Assembly (NCBI RefSeq): GCF_004114535.1
Contig: NZ_LBJC01000007.1
Coordinates: 372,001 to 436,000 of the forward strand
From: Bradyrhizobium nanningense
Lineage (GTDB): Bacteria > Pseudomonadota > Alphaproteobacteria > Rhizobiales > Xanthobacteraceae
Reading direction: 5' to 3'
Length of the DNA: 64,000 nt
The translations under genes were made by a program, and so were the position numbers. This document shows positions 44,909-53,600 of the stretch, one piece after another; the stretch's first letter is position 1, and the number at the start of each line of letters is the position of its first letter. The notes beneath the pieces were generated by a model. That model had not been told where the DNA came from, did no database searches, and saw only the letters and a list, made by a program, of their open reading frames with translations.

Positions 44909-46096
44909 CTAGACGATGCCGCCTCGCCGAAGCGCCGCGATCTCTGCTTCGTCATAACCGAGCTCGGCGAGGACAAGATTGGTATGCTCGCCGAGCGTCG
45001 GCGCACGGTGCGCGATTTCGCCCGGCGTCTCGGACAGCCGGACCGCGGCCCGTGTCACCGGCGCGGGCTTCGGCAGGCCGGGATAGTCGACATCCTGCAT
45101 GAAGCCGGCGGCACGGATGTGCGGATGATCCAGCGCCTGTTGCGGTGAGAGCACGGGCCCGGTCGGAATCATCGCCTGGCCGAGCGTATCGACCGCCTCC
45201 TGCGTGGTGCGCTCGGCGCACCAGCGCGCCATCCGCTCGCTGATGACGGCGCCGTTGTTGCCGCGGCTGATATCGTCGGCAAAGCGCGGATCTTTCAGCC
45301 ACACCTCCTCCTCGCCCATCAGCCGCGCCCAGCGCTTGAACAGCGGATGTCCGGTGACCTGACACAGCACCCAGCCGTCTTTGGTGCGGTAGATGTCGGC
45401 GGGAGCCGCGGTCTGGCCGAGATTGCCTGTCGGCACGCGATTGACTTTGATGATTGCCTGCTCGATCAACGTGGCGTTGGTGAAGGACAAGGCGGTTGCG
45501 AGCAGCGCGCCCTCGACGACCTGCCCGCGTCCGGATTTGCCGCGCTCGATCAGGGCTGCGAGCGTGCCGAACGCGCAATGCAGCGCGGTGCCGAAATCGA
45601 CCCAGTTCACCGCGGCGCGATACGGCGGATCGCCAGCGCCCGTCATGTACACCGATCCCGACATGACCTGCCCGACAGCGTCGAAGCCGACGCGGTCGGA
45701 CCAGGGCCCCGGCCCGCCGAACGCGGTCGCCGTGGTCAGGATGATGTCGGGCTTGATCGCCTTCAAGGATTCGTAGTCGAGCTTCATCGCGCGCAAGGTC
45801 TGCGGCGGCAGATTGGCGACGACGACGTCCGCGGTCGCGATCAGGCGGCGCATCACCTCCTGCCCTTCAGGCTTCATCGGGTCGAGCGTGACGCACTTCT
45901 TGTTGCGGTTGACCTGGAGAAACAGCGCGCCTTCGCCGTTTTCGCCGACCGGCGCCACGAAGCGATCCTCGCTGCCCTCGCGCTTCTCGATGCGAATAAC
46001 CTCGGCGCCGAATTCGGCCAGCAGCGTCGCGCAATAGGGCCCAGCGATATAGCGCCCGAAATCGAGCACACGCACGCCCTCCAAGACTCCTGCCAT
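44909..46096 (-). CDS. Family III (CaiB/BaiF) acyl-CoA:carboxylate CoA-transferase
   Basis: 395 residues from MAGVLEGVRVLDFGRYIAGP with GGGAAGGGA upstream. Features: LAEFGAEVIRIEKREGSEDR, VNRNKKCVTLDPMKPEGQEV, and GPWSDRVGFDAVGQVMSGSV carrying the catalytic Asp. It moves CoA between organic acids without a ping-pong intermediate. The partners are unknown. Its stop is 3 bases from the convergent DUF72 stop. Confidence 0.92.
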   Translation of the reverse strand: MAGVLEGVRVLDFGRYIAGPYCATLLAEFGAEVIRIEKREGSEDRFVAPVGENGEGALFLQVNRNKKCVTLDPMKPEGQEVMRRLIATADVVVANLPPQTLRAMKLDYESLKAIKPDIILTTATAFGGPGPWSDRVGFDAVGQVMSGSVYMTGAGDPPYRAAVNWVDFGTALHCAFGTLAALIERGKSGRGQVVEGALLATALSFTNATLIEQAIIKVNRVPTGNLGQTAAPADIYRTKDGWVLCQVTGHPLFKRWARLMGEEEVWLKDPRFADDISRGNNGAVISERMARWCAERTTQEAVDTLGQAMIPTGPVLSPQQALDHPHIRAAGFMQDVDYPGLPKPAPVTRAAVRLSETPGEIAHRAPTLGEHTNLVLAELGYDEAEIAALRRGGIV

Positions 46097-46365
46097 CGAT
46101 CCCTTCCCTGTTGTTTGTTGCAGATTACAGGGAAAGGCTGCCAGGGCAAGCTGGGGAGCGGAAATGCACATGCGACTTTCATCATCGCATCGGAGCGTGG
46201 GTATTCCCATTCAGCCAAATGCTGACGACGGTCTGATGGTTGACTCCCGACGCATCCTGCGTCGCGGGGCCGCAGCTCATTCCGCTCGAGACTTTGCTCC
46301 AGCACAAACTCCCGCCCGTCGCGATCTTCCACCTGAAAGCAAGGAGATTTTTCGGAGGAAGTCCC

Positions 46366-46824
46366 GTGATCATCACAAACAAGTCGCTCATATTGGCAGT
46401 CCTCGCACTCGGCGTCGCCATGGGGCCGCCCGCTCTCGCCGCGGGTCCGCACGCGCATGACAAACCAGCGGCCGCAGTCCAGCTCCGGTTAGACCATGGC
46501 AAGAAATGGCCGACGGATGACGTCTTGCGCCGAGGCATGGATGACATCAGTCTCGCGATGAGACAATCGCTGGCCCCCATTCACAGCAATGTGTTCACGC
46601 CTGCGCAATACGAGGCTCTGGCGACGCGAATCCAGGCGCGGGTCGATGACGTGGTGGGAAACTGCAAGCTGCCCGAACAGGCCGACCAGCAACTCCACCT
46701 TGTCCTCGAGCAAATCATCGACGGCGCGGCCAAGATGAAGACTGGGACCGGCCGCGATCAAGGAGCCATCAAGATCGTGCGCGCGCTTGCTCAATACGGT
46801 GCGTATTTTGATCATGCCGGCTGA
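46366..46824 (+). CDS. Small exported helical protein near the metal ATPase
   Basis: 152 residues from a GTG with GGAGGAAG upstream. The signal peptide ends PPALA. The mature part starts AGPHAHDKPAAAV, then LRLDHGKKWPTDDVLRRGMD and a helical stretch (FTPAQYEALATRIQARVDDVV, CKLPEQADQQLHLVLEQIID) with a single internal Cys. The family is not recognised. It is convergent with the Ni/Fe-type ATPase gene 88 bases away, and its His/Asp/Cys content would suit a periplasmic metal-linked role; that is inference. Confidence 0.7.
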   Translation: MIITNKSLILAVLALGVAMGPPALAAGPHAHDKPAAAVQLRLDHGKKWPTDDVLRRGMDDISLAMRQSLAPIHSNVFTPAQYEALATRIQARVDDVVGNCKLPEQADQQLHLVLEQIIDGAAKMKTGTGRDQGAIKIVRALAQYGAYFDHAG

Positions 46825-46912
46825 CGACCGCCGGAACATTGAGATCTCGTGGCGACGGCTGCCGCCGCCATCGCTGCGGAGCCAAGTTCCTCGGCCTACG
46901 CCCGGCTATCGC

Positions 46913-49198
46913 CTATGCAGCGACGGCCTCGTAGATATCCTCCTCCTGAGCCGTGTGCATGCGCACCAGCGTTTCGATCGCCTCGATCACGCGCTGGGCA
47001 TCTCGAATGAGGTAGCGGTCGATCTTCTCTGACGGCAGATCCTCCGCGATCCGGGCGAGTAGCCGCGCAAGATGCAATATCTCGCGATGCGCACGGCTCA
47101 TCGCAGCGAGCCCGTGGCGGTCGCGCAGCACTTCCGTGAGCTTCGGATAGACGCTGTCTTCATCCTCGCGTTCGTGCATCACGACGCTACTCTGGACCAG
47201 TCGGTGGGCCTCACCAATCAAACCAGCAACGGATTCGGGCACCGCATCGTCCAACGCGTCGACGATCTGGCGCAAGCGGTCTAGGTCCTCGAGCAGCGCC
47301 TGATGATCGTGATGCAGCGTCAACCCCTGCTCCGCGGTGAGGCGCGGACCACTCCTGACGAGGGGCGGATTGAGGGCTCGCAGCGCGTTCAGAATGACGG
47401 CAACATCGATCACCTCCTGAACGATCGCGGCGGGGACGGGATCGAGCCAGCCGAGACTGGCGGCGACCATCGTCGCTAATGACAATCCCATCCCGACAAA
47501 GATGCTTTGCAGCGCAATGCGCCGCGCGCGTTGCGCAATGACGATCGCTTCGCCGACCCGATCCAGCCGATCCGTGAGAATCACCACATCCGCCGCCTCG
47601 GAGGAGGCGCTTGCACCGCGCGCGCCGAGCGCGACCCCGGTGTCAGCCACGGCCAGCGCCGGGGCGTCATTGATGCCGTCGCCGACCATGATGGTCGGAT
47701 GCAGCCGCTGTTCGCTACGCACCGCTTCGACTTTGTCCGAGGGAACGCGATCGGCCAGCACCGCATCGAGATCGAGCGCCGCTCCAACAGCCTGAGCAGC
47801 TGCGGCGCGATCACCCGTCACCATCACCATCCGCGCGATGCCGGCATCGCGCAGCAGCCGGATCGCCCGCGGCGTATCGGCTCGCAATTCATCTGCCAGC
47901 AGCAACGCGCCGACGAGACGGCCGTCCACCGCGACAAAGACGATCAGCGCCGAGCGCCACGAGGCGCGTCGAATCGCCCGCAACTCCCATGGCGAGAGCT
48001 CGGCGCGCGAGACAAGCATCTCTGGCGAGCCCGCGATAACTCGGCGTCCGTCGATCTGGCCGCTGAGGCCGGCCCCCATGGTCTCCTTGACATGTTCCGG
48101 CGGCTTCAGCTTGAGCCCTTGGGCGAGAGCCGCAGCGACGACAGCCTTCGCAAGCACGTGATGCGAAGCCTGCTCGAGGGACGCCCCGAGCGTGAGGACC
48201 TCATCCGGATTCTCGCCCGGCGCAACTTCTACGGACAGCAACCGCGCCCCGCCCACGGTCAGAGTACCGGTCTTGTCGAACAGCACGGTGTGCGCACGGG
48301 CCAACGCCTCCAGCGCCCTCCCGCCTTTGACCAGGATGCCGCGGCGGGCCGCTTGCGCCACCCCGGCGATGAAGGCGACGGGCGCGGCCAGAATCAGGGG
48401 ACACGGCGTTGCCGCCACCAGCACGGCAAGGCTGCGGGTCACGTCACCGGAGATATGCCATGCCACATAGGAGATAACGAGTGTCACCGGCAGAAAGATC
48501 AGCGCATACCGGTCTGCCAACCGCACAAAGGGAGCTCTCGCTGTTTGCGCCGCAGTCACCATGCGCACGATGCCCGCGTAGGTACTCTCGCTGGCCGGCG
48601 CGGTCACGGTCACCTGGAAGGTCTCACCGGCGTTCAGAGAACCAGAAAGAACCGCGCTTCCGCGCGTCTTCTCCGCCGGAATCGGTTCGCCGGTGACCGC
48701 GGACTCGTCGATCGTGGCGAAGGCCGACGCAACGACACCGTCGACCGGCACGATCTCGCCGGCATGCACCAGAAGCTCTTCGCCGATGCCGACTTCCTCG
48801 ATCGGAATGTCCTCGATCCGCTCACTGGATTTGCGGTGGACCTGCCGCGGCGCCCGATCAACCAGGGATCGAAGATCATGCTCCGCCCGTGCGACCGCGA
48901 TCTCCTCCAGGATGTTGCCACCGGAATACATCAGCGCGACCACAGCCCCGGCGAGCGGCTGTCCGAGCGCCAACGCCGCGCTCATCGACAGCAATGCGAT
49001 CGCGTCCACTCCGACACGGCCTCTCAGCAGATCCTGGACGATCGAGACCGCCAATCCTGCAATGACGGGCCCCGTGCCGAGCGCCCAGGCGACATCGGCC
49101 AGGTCAGGCCGGCCTGCGGCTCGCGCGACAATACCCGCGCTCAATCCAGCGATTGCGATCGCAACCAAAGCCCATCGCAAGACCCGATCAAACGACAT
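46913..49198 (-). CDS. nia: P1B-5-type metal-transporting ATPase with C-terminal hemerythrin domain
   Basis: 761 residues. ATPase signatures: TGEP (DESAVTGEPIPAEK), DKTGTLTVGG, MVTGDRAAAA and MVGDGINDAPALAVAD. The membrane metal motif is TPCPLILAAP, with no N-terminal CxxC domain. From about residue 615 there is a hemerythrin-like helical domain: LHHDHQALLEDL, VVMHEREDEDSVYP, SRAHREILHL, VRMHTAQEEDIYE. TPC plus hemerythrin is the architecture of Sinorhizobium Nia, a Ni2+/Fe2+ exporter induced in nodules. The hemerythrin iron site may sense metal or oxygen. An EF-hand protein gene lies 33 bases upstream, probably in the same operon. Confidence 0.9.
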   Translation of the reverse strand: MSFDRVLRWALVAIAIAGLSAGIVARAAGRPDLADVAWALGTGPVIAGLAVSIVQDLLRGRVGVDAIALLSMSAALALGQPLAGAVVALMYSGGNILEEIAVARAEHDLRSLVDRAPRQVHRKSSERIEDIPIEEVGIGEELLVHAGEIVPVDGVVASAFATIDESAVTGEPIPAEKTRGSAVLSGSLNAGETFQVTVTAPASESTYAGIVRMVTAAQTARAPFVRLADRYALIFLPVTLVISYVAWHISGDVTRSLAVLVAATPCPLILAAPVAFIAGVAQAARRGILVKGGRALEALARAHTVLFDKTGTLTVGGARLLSVEVAPGENPDEVLTLGASLEQASHHVLAKAVVAAALAQGLKLKPPEHVKETMGAGLSGQIDGRRVIAGSPEMLVSRAELSPWELRAIRRASWRSALIVFVAVDGRLVGALLLADELRADTPRAIRLLRDAGIARMVMVTGDRAAAAQAVGAALDLDAVLADRVPSDKVEAVRSEQRLHPTIMVGDGINDAPALAVADTGVALGARGASASSEAADVVILTDRLDRVGEAIVIAQRARRIALQSIFVGMGLSLATMVAASLGWLDPVPAAIVQEVIDVAVILNALRALNPPLVRSGPRLTAEQGLTLHHDHQALLEDLDRLRQIVDALDDAVPESVAGLIGEAHRLVQSSVVMHEREDEDSVYPKLTEVLRDRHGLAAMSRAHREILHLARLLARIAEDLPSEKIDRYLIRDAQRVIEAIETLVRMHTAQEEDIYEAVAA

Positions 49199-49231
49199 GG
49201 CTTGGCGCGCCCGCCCTTCGGTTTCCGCTCG

Positions 49232-49690
49232 CTATTTCTGCGGGAGGGAGCTCTTGCTCTTGTGCATGAACGTCATCATCTCTTCGAAAGTGAGTTTCCC
49301 GTCCTTGTCGCGATCCATCGCCTTGAAGATTCGTTCGTGAGCGACTTGAAACTCGGGCAAGGAGACGGTGCCGTCACCATCGGCATCCATCAGCGCGAAG
49401 ATGATGCGGAAGACGACCGGCGGCTCCATGGCGTCACCGCCTGCCCCGCCTTGCCCCTTCATTCCTTGTCCCATCATTCCGCGCCCCATCATTCCCATCA
49501 TATCTCCACCGCGCATCGGACTCTGCCGCTCGGCGGATGGGCTTGCAGGAGAATTCGACTGCGGCGACGCCGGCGCCTGCTCCTGCTCCTGTCCGGGATG
49601 ATGGCCCTGGTGGTCCGCCGGCGATTGAGCCCAAGCCGGCTGGCCCAGGGTGACGACCAGCAACGCTGCAGCAATGGTTCGACCTAGCAT
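49232..49690 (-). CDS. Exported EF-hand protein with Met/His-rich linker
   Basis: 152 residues from MLGRTIAAALLVV; signal peptide ends PAWAQ. After a His/Gln/Pro-rich stretch (DHQGHHPGQEQEQAP) comes a Met/Gly-rich run (MMGMMGRGMMGQGMKGQ), then two EF-hand loops: DADGDGTVSLPEF and DRDKDGKLTFEEM. EF-hands bind Ca2+ or similar ions; Met/His runs often bind Cu or Ni. It is upstream of the P1B-5 ATPase on the same strand and may deliver or buffer metal in the periplasm. Confidence 0.85.
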   Translation of the reverse strand: MLGRTIAAALLVVTLGQPAWAQSPADHQGHHPGQEQEQAPASPQSNSPASPSAERQSPMRGGDMMGMMGRGMMGQGMKGQGGAGGDAMEPPVVFRIIFALMDADGDGTVSLPEFQVAHERIFKAMDRDKDGKLTFEEMMTFMHKSKSSLPQK

Positions 49691-49912
49691 GGTGCTTCCT
49701 CCGGCCTTGGTGTGGGGCCTAAGAAAGTGTCGAACTTCACCGAGTTTACCTTGAGCCAAGTCAAGAAAGCGGCTTCTGCCCCGATGGCTTTTCGGCGCGA
49801 CTGACCCTCGGCGCCGAATTCAGCCGGCGAGATCGCGCAAAAAGGACCTGCCGCCGGCGCTGCCGGCGGCCTTCGTGCGACCTCCTCTCTCGCGAGGCGG
49901 AATTCCCGTGAC

Positions 49913-50107
49913 CTAGCCGCCGCCCCTGCGGGCGCAGCCGATGGCCTCCGTCAGCACCTTGCGGTCGCCGATGTGATTGGCGAGCAACAGGATCAGCCGG
50001 GCATTCATGCGCAGCGCCTGCTCCTCGTCGAGATCGCGCTGGCTGTTGATCAACTCGGCGTAGAAGTCGTCGGGATCGGCGATGTTCGGTGACAAATTGA
50101 GCATCAT
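49913..50107 (-). CDS. DUF2783 domain protein
   Basis: 64 residues, MMLNLSPNIADPDDFYAELI then ALRMNARLILLLANHIGDRK. It matches the small DUF2783 family found downstream of flavin-dependent aromatic hydroxylases. Its ATG overlaps the hydroxylase stop by 4 bases (ATGA), so production is coupled. The role is unknown; an accessory to the hydroxylase is inferred. Confidence 0.88.
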   Translation of the reverse strand: MMLNLSPNIADPDDFYAELINSQRDLDEEQALRMNARLILLLANHIGDRKVLTEAIGCARRGGG

Positions 50108-51741
50108 GCCGCAAGCTCCGTCCGGTCGGCGATGTCATGGCCCGAGGCGCGCAGCATCGCCTCGGTGATCTTGGCCTCGTCGAATCCGCTCCAGCGCGCC
50201 GCGACATATTGATCGGGGCGGAACAAATAGGTGGTCCCGGGCGAAGCGCCGTAGCGCTGCGCAAGGAGACCTTTGGGATCCTCGATGTCGCGGCCGACGA
50301 GAATGAGTTTTGCCGCGAACGGCCCCACCGCGATCTCGATCTTGTCACTCACGTTGCCGAAGGCCACGACCGTGAAGCCGTCGCCGAGACAATGCAGGAA
50401 CCAGGCGGGCTTGCCATCCACCGCAATCGGCGCATCCGCCGCATTCGTGCCGGGGCGCATGCCGCCCGGCACTGCGTCGTGGTCGGGGGTGTTGAGCGCC
50501 GACGTCACATAAGGGGTCGGGGTCGAGAGCCGGCCGCTGTTGACCAGCGGTCGCGCAAAGCCGTGATGCCGGGCGAGCTCCAGCACGGCGTCACGGAAAT
50601 AACGGCTCGGTTTCGTCTTCGGGGTGATGAAGTCGGTGGCCCGCGTCGAGTTCAGGATGTTATCGTCCGCGGCATAGGCACGCTCCTCGTGATAGCTGTC
50701 GAGGAGGGCTTCCGAGGCCTCGCCGCGCAGCACCATCGCGAGCTTCCAGGCGAGATTGTCGATGTCCTGGACGCCGGTATTGGCGCCGCGTGCGCCGAAC
50801 GGGGAGACCTGATGCGCGGCGTCGCCGGCGAACAGCACCCTACCTTGCCGGAAATTATCGATGCGCCGGCAGGCAAACTGATAGATCGAGACCCATTCGA
50901 GCACGAACTCGGTGTCCTCGCCGAGCATGGCGCGGATGCGCGGGATCACCCGCTCGGGCCGCTTTTCCTCCTCCGGATTGGCCTCCCAGCCGAGCTGGAA
51001 GTCGATCCGCCAGATATTGTCCGCCTGCCGGTGCAGCAGAACGGACTGGCCGGGATGGAACGGCGGATCGAACCAGAACCAGCGCTCGGTCGGGAAATCC
51101 GCCTTCATGGCGACGTCGGCGATCAGGAAGCGGTCCTGGAAGAACTGTCCGGTGAACTCGGCGCCCACCATCTTGCGCACATCGGAGTTGGCTCCGTCAC
51201 ATGCGATCACCCATTGCGCCTCCATGGTGAAGATGCCGTCCGGCGTTTCCACCGCGAGCGTCGCATAATCGGCGGCCTGCTTGAGGCTGATGAGACGGTG
51301 CTTCCAGCGCAGCTCGATCAGCGGATTGGCCCTGCACTGGGCGACCAGCATTTCCTCCAGATGATATTGCTGCAGGTTGATCATGGCCGGCCATTGGTGA
51401 TCGGCCTCGGGCAGGAGATCGAACTGGTAGGACAGCTGGTCCTGGAAGAACACCTTCCCGACATTCCAGCTGACGCCGCGCTCGACCATGGGCGCCGCGC
51501 AACCGAGGCGGTCCCATATCTCGAGCGGACGCTTGGCGTAGCAGACCGCGCGCGAGCCGATCGAGACGGTGTCGTTGTCGTCGAGCACCACGACCGGCTG
51601 GCCGCGTGCCGCGCAGTCGAGCGCCGCGGTCAGGCCGATGGGACCTGCGCCGATCACCACGATCGGATGCCGCTTCACGATTCCCTCGGCCTGCTCCTGG
51701 GAACGCCGATAGCCGAACTTCGGATAAATGTAGCTCGTCAT
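50104..51741 (-). CDS. FAD-dependent aromatic hydroxylase, MhpA-like
   Basis: 545 residues from MTSYIYPKFGYRRSQE with AGGAAGCG upstream. FAD site: IVVIGAGPIGLTAALDCAARG and an acidic strand end (VVVLDDND). The class A monooxygenase second motif is VLFAGDAAHQVSPFGARGAN, and DG motif ACDGANSDVRKMVG is present. The C-terminus has a thioredoxin-like segment as in PHBH-like hydroxylases. Family members hydroxylate phenylpropionates, hydroxyphenylacetates or hydroxybenzoates with NAD(P)H and O2. With DUF2783 and a VOC gene it forms a cassette divergent from a MarR gene. Conversion of a hydroxyphenylacetate is a guess. Confidence 0.85.
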   Translation of the reverse strand: MTSYIYPKFGYRRSQEQAEGIVKRHPIVVIGAGPIGLTAALDCAARGQPVVVLDDNDTVSIGSRAVCYAKRPLEIWDRLGCAAPMVERGVSWNVGKVFFQDQLSYQFDLLPEADHQWPAMINLQQYHLEEMLVAQCRANPLIELRWKHRLISLKQAADYATLAVETPDGIFTMEAQWVIACDGANSDVRKMVGAEFTGQFFQDRFLIADVAMKADFPTERWFWFDPPFHPGQSVLLHRQADNIWRIDFQLGWEANPEEEKRPERVIPRIRAMLGEDTEFVLEWVSIYQFACRRIDNFRQGRVLFAGDAAHQVSPFGARGANTGVQDIDNLAWKLAMVLRGEASEALLDSYHEERAYAADDNILNSTRATDFITPKTKPSRYFRDAVLELARHHGFARPLVNSGRLSTPTPYVTSALNTPDHDAVPGGMRPGTNAADAPIAVDGKPAWFLHCLGDGFTVVAFGNVSDKIEIAVGPFAAKLILVGRDIEDPKGLLAQRYGASPGTTYLFRPDQYVAARWSGFDEAKITEAMLRASGHDIADRTELAA

Positions 51742-51768
51742 GTTCGCTTCCTGATGCACGGCCAAGGA

Positions 51769-52311
51769 TCAATGCGCGTCCGCGAATTCCTTCTCGTGCA
51801 TCCAGGCGGTGTGGCGCGGCGGACGCTTGGTGCGCGACCATTCCTCGACCATCTCGTGCGCAACCGACTTCATGCGATCGATCTGCTCGGGCGTGGCGGT
51901 CCAGGCCGCGATCTCCAGGCGATGGCCGCTGGGGTCGCGGAAATAGATCGACTTGAAGATGGTGTGGTCTGTGACGCCGACGACGTCGAGACCGGCCGCC
52001 TCCGCGCGCGCCTTGGCCTCTTCGAGTTCGGCGAGGTCCTTGACCTGAAAGGCGATGTGCTGAGTCCAGTCCGGCGTGTTGGGATCGCGGCCCATCGGCG
52101 GCGAGTTCGGCAGCTCGAAAAAGGCGAGGATGTTGCCGTTCCCGGCATCGAGGAAGATGTGCATGTAGGGATCCGGCGCCTTGGTCGACGGCACCCGGTC
52201 CTCGGCGATGGCGCCGAGAAGGTCCATGTTCATGACCTTCTTGTAGAACTCGACGGTGGCCTTGGCGTCGACGCAGCGATAGGCGACGTGATGGATCTTC
52301 TCGATCTTCAT
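51769..52311 (-). CDS. VOC family protein, extradiol dioxygenase-like
   Basis: 180 residues from MKIEKIHHVAYRCVDAKATV with GGGAGCG upstream; upstream read-through is rejected. Possible metal ligands: His8 region (IHHVAYR), His in TQHIAFQVKDLAEL and Glu in GHRLEIAAW. The spacing PSGHRLEIA is typical of VOC dioxygenases or lyases. It is the first gene of the cassette with the FAD hydroxylase and DUF2783 and could act on the hydroxylated product. Confidence 0.85.
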   Translation of the reverse strand: MKIEKIHHVAYRCVDAKATVEFYKKVMNMDLLGAIAEDRVPSTKAPDPYMHIFLDAGNGNILAFFELPNSPPMGRDPNTPDWTQHIAFQVKDLAELEEAKARAEAAGLDVVGVTDHTIFKSIYFRDPSGHRLEIAAWTATPEQIDRMKSVAHEMVEEWSRTKRPPRHTAWMHEKEFADAH

Positions 52312-52434
52312 GATTTCGCTCCCTGGATTTGCGGTTGCGAAATTGGTATCAGATGTTACTATTTTCTGGATTTGATCTGGATCAAGTGGCTCGGAAGAAT
52401 CTGCCATGTGGACGGGTGGGGCGGAAACGGCGTG

Positions 52435-52926
52435 ATGGGACGTTCGGGCGAAGCGCGAGACCGGGAAACGGCCGGGCGCGGCACGGCGCAGGATGGTGGC
52501 GAGCTCGAGCTGCAGCAATATTTTCCGTACCGGCTGGCTCGCCTGGCCGAGCAGGTGTCGCTGGCGGTGGCCGAAGTCTATTCCGAGCGTTTTGCGCTGA
52601 CGCGGCAGGAATGGCGCGTGCTTGCGATCCTCGGTGTACGCCCGGAAATTGCGACCAAGGAGATCGGTCCGCTGACGACGCTGGACAAGATGCAGGTCAG
52701 CCGCGCCGTCCAGGGACTGGAATCGCGCGGCATCGCGAGCCGCAAGCATCATGCCGGCGATCGCCGCGAGCTGATCGTCGCACTGACCCCGGCGGGCCGC
52801 GCCCTCTATCGCAAGATCGTGCCTTTCGCGCTGGCACGGGAGGCGGAGCTGCTCGGCGTGCTGACCGCCGAAGAGGCAAAAGTGCTCGATCGGGTGATGC
52901 ACAAGCTGTCGGCAGCGTTGAGCTAG
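52435..52926 (+). CDS. MarR family transcriptional regulator
   Basis: 163 residues from the ATG at 52435 (a GTG 3 bases earlier is possible; the ribosome site is weak). The winged helix is clear: FALTRQEWRVLAILGVRPE, IATKEIGPLTTLDKMQVSRAVQGLESRG, SRKHHAGDRRELIVALTPAG. It is divergent from the VOC-hydroxylase-DUF2783 cassette over 123 bp and so probably controls it. It could also act on the palindrome upstream of the hpaE-like gene. The ligand is presumably an aromatic acid. Confidence 0.9.
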   Translation: MGRSGEARDRETAGRGTAQDGGELELQQYFPYRLARLAEQVSLAVAEVYSERFALTRQEWRVLAILGVRPEIATKEIGPLTTLDKMQVSRAVQGLESRGIASRKHHAGDRRELIVALTPAGRALYRKIVPFALAREAELLGVLTAEEAKVLDRVMHKLSAALS

Positions 52927-53462
52927 CTGGATCGTCTAGATCGTGGTGATGAACCTTTCCTTCGCGACCTGGAGCCTTCCGCAGCACGCGTCTCGGCAGG
53001 GATGAGGTGCCCAAGGGGCAATTGCGAGGTTTGCTTCAGGCGATCGAGAACGATGGATGAGCGCACATGCGCAACGCTGTCGTGCGGCAGAAACACCTCG
53101 TTGAGAAGCCGCGAGAGCGCCTTCAAGTCGGTGATCGTCGCCTTGATGAGGTAATCCGCTTCGCCTGTGAGCGCATACGCCTCCTGCACCTCCTCCAGGC
53201 TCTCGATCAGCTTGAGGAAGCGCCTCGAATTGTCCGGCGAGTGTGTTGCAAGCGTCACCTGCACGAAGACGACAATGCCGAGTCCGAGCGCTTCACGGTC
53301 GAGATGAGCGTGGTAGCTCGCAATCGCGCCGGCATCTTCGAGCGCGGCGCGGCGGCGCGAGCATTGCGATGCCGACAAACCCACGATGTCAGCCAGTTCG
53401 AAATTCGACAGACGTCCATCGGATTGAAGCGCCTGCAGCAATTTGACGTCGAACTGATCCAT
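52923..53462 (-). CDS. Lrp/AsnC family transcriptional regulator
   Basis: 179 residues. The N-terminal HTH (LLQALQSDGRLSNFELADIV, GLSASQCSRRRAALEDAGAI) and a RAM/AsnC ligand domain (FVQVTLATHSPDNSRRFLKL, VQEAYALTGEADYLIKATITD) are clear. It is divergent from the HPPD gene over 138 bp, the usual position for an amino-acid-responsive activator of tyrosine breakdown. A ~25-residue Ser/Arg-rich tail extends beyond the normal end. Its stop overlaps the convergent MarR stop inside a CTAG. Confidence 0.93.
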   Translation of the reverse strand: MDQFDVKLLQALQSDGRLSNFELADIVGLSASQCSRRRAALEDAGAIASYHAHLDREALGLGIVVFVQVTLATHSPDNSRRFLKLIESLEEVQEAYALTGEADYLIKATITDLKALSRLLNEVFLPHDSVAHVRSSIVLDRLKQTSQLPLGHLIPAETRAAEGSRSRRKGSSPRSRRSS

Positions 53463-53600
53463 GCATGATCCTTGCGCCTAGATGCGGATCTCTGCATGTT
53501 TCACGCACTACCAGGCTTTGTCGAGCGGATTTTGCGGAGATCGTGCAGTCGGCTGGCAGTATATTTCCTGTCAGATCAGATACCATTCCAGGAGCTCGAC

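Noticed and set aside
50137..52434. Long + strand open frame leading into the MarR gene
   Set aside because: It mirrors the flavin hydroxylase and VOC genes in a GC-rich antisense frame; only the part from 52435 has a recognisable fold.
52312..52434. GTA-N8-TAC in the MarR divergent region as an operator
   Set aside because: Only a 3-bp half site; too weak to call without comparison.
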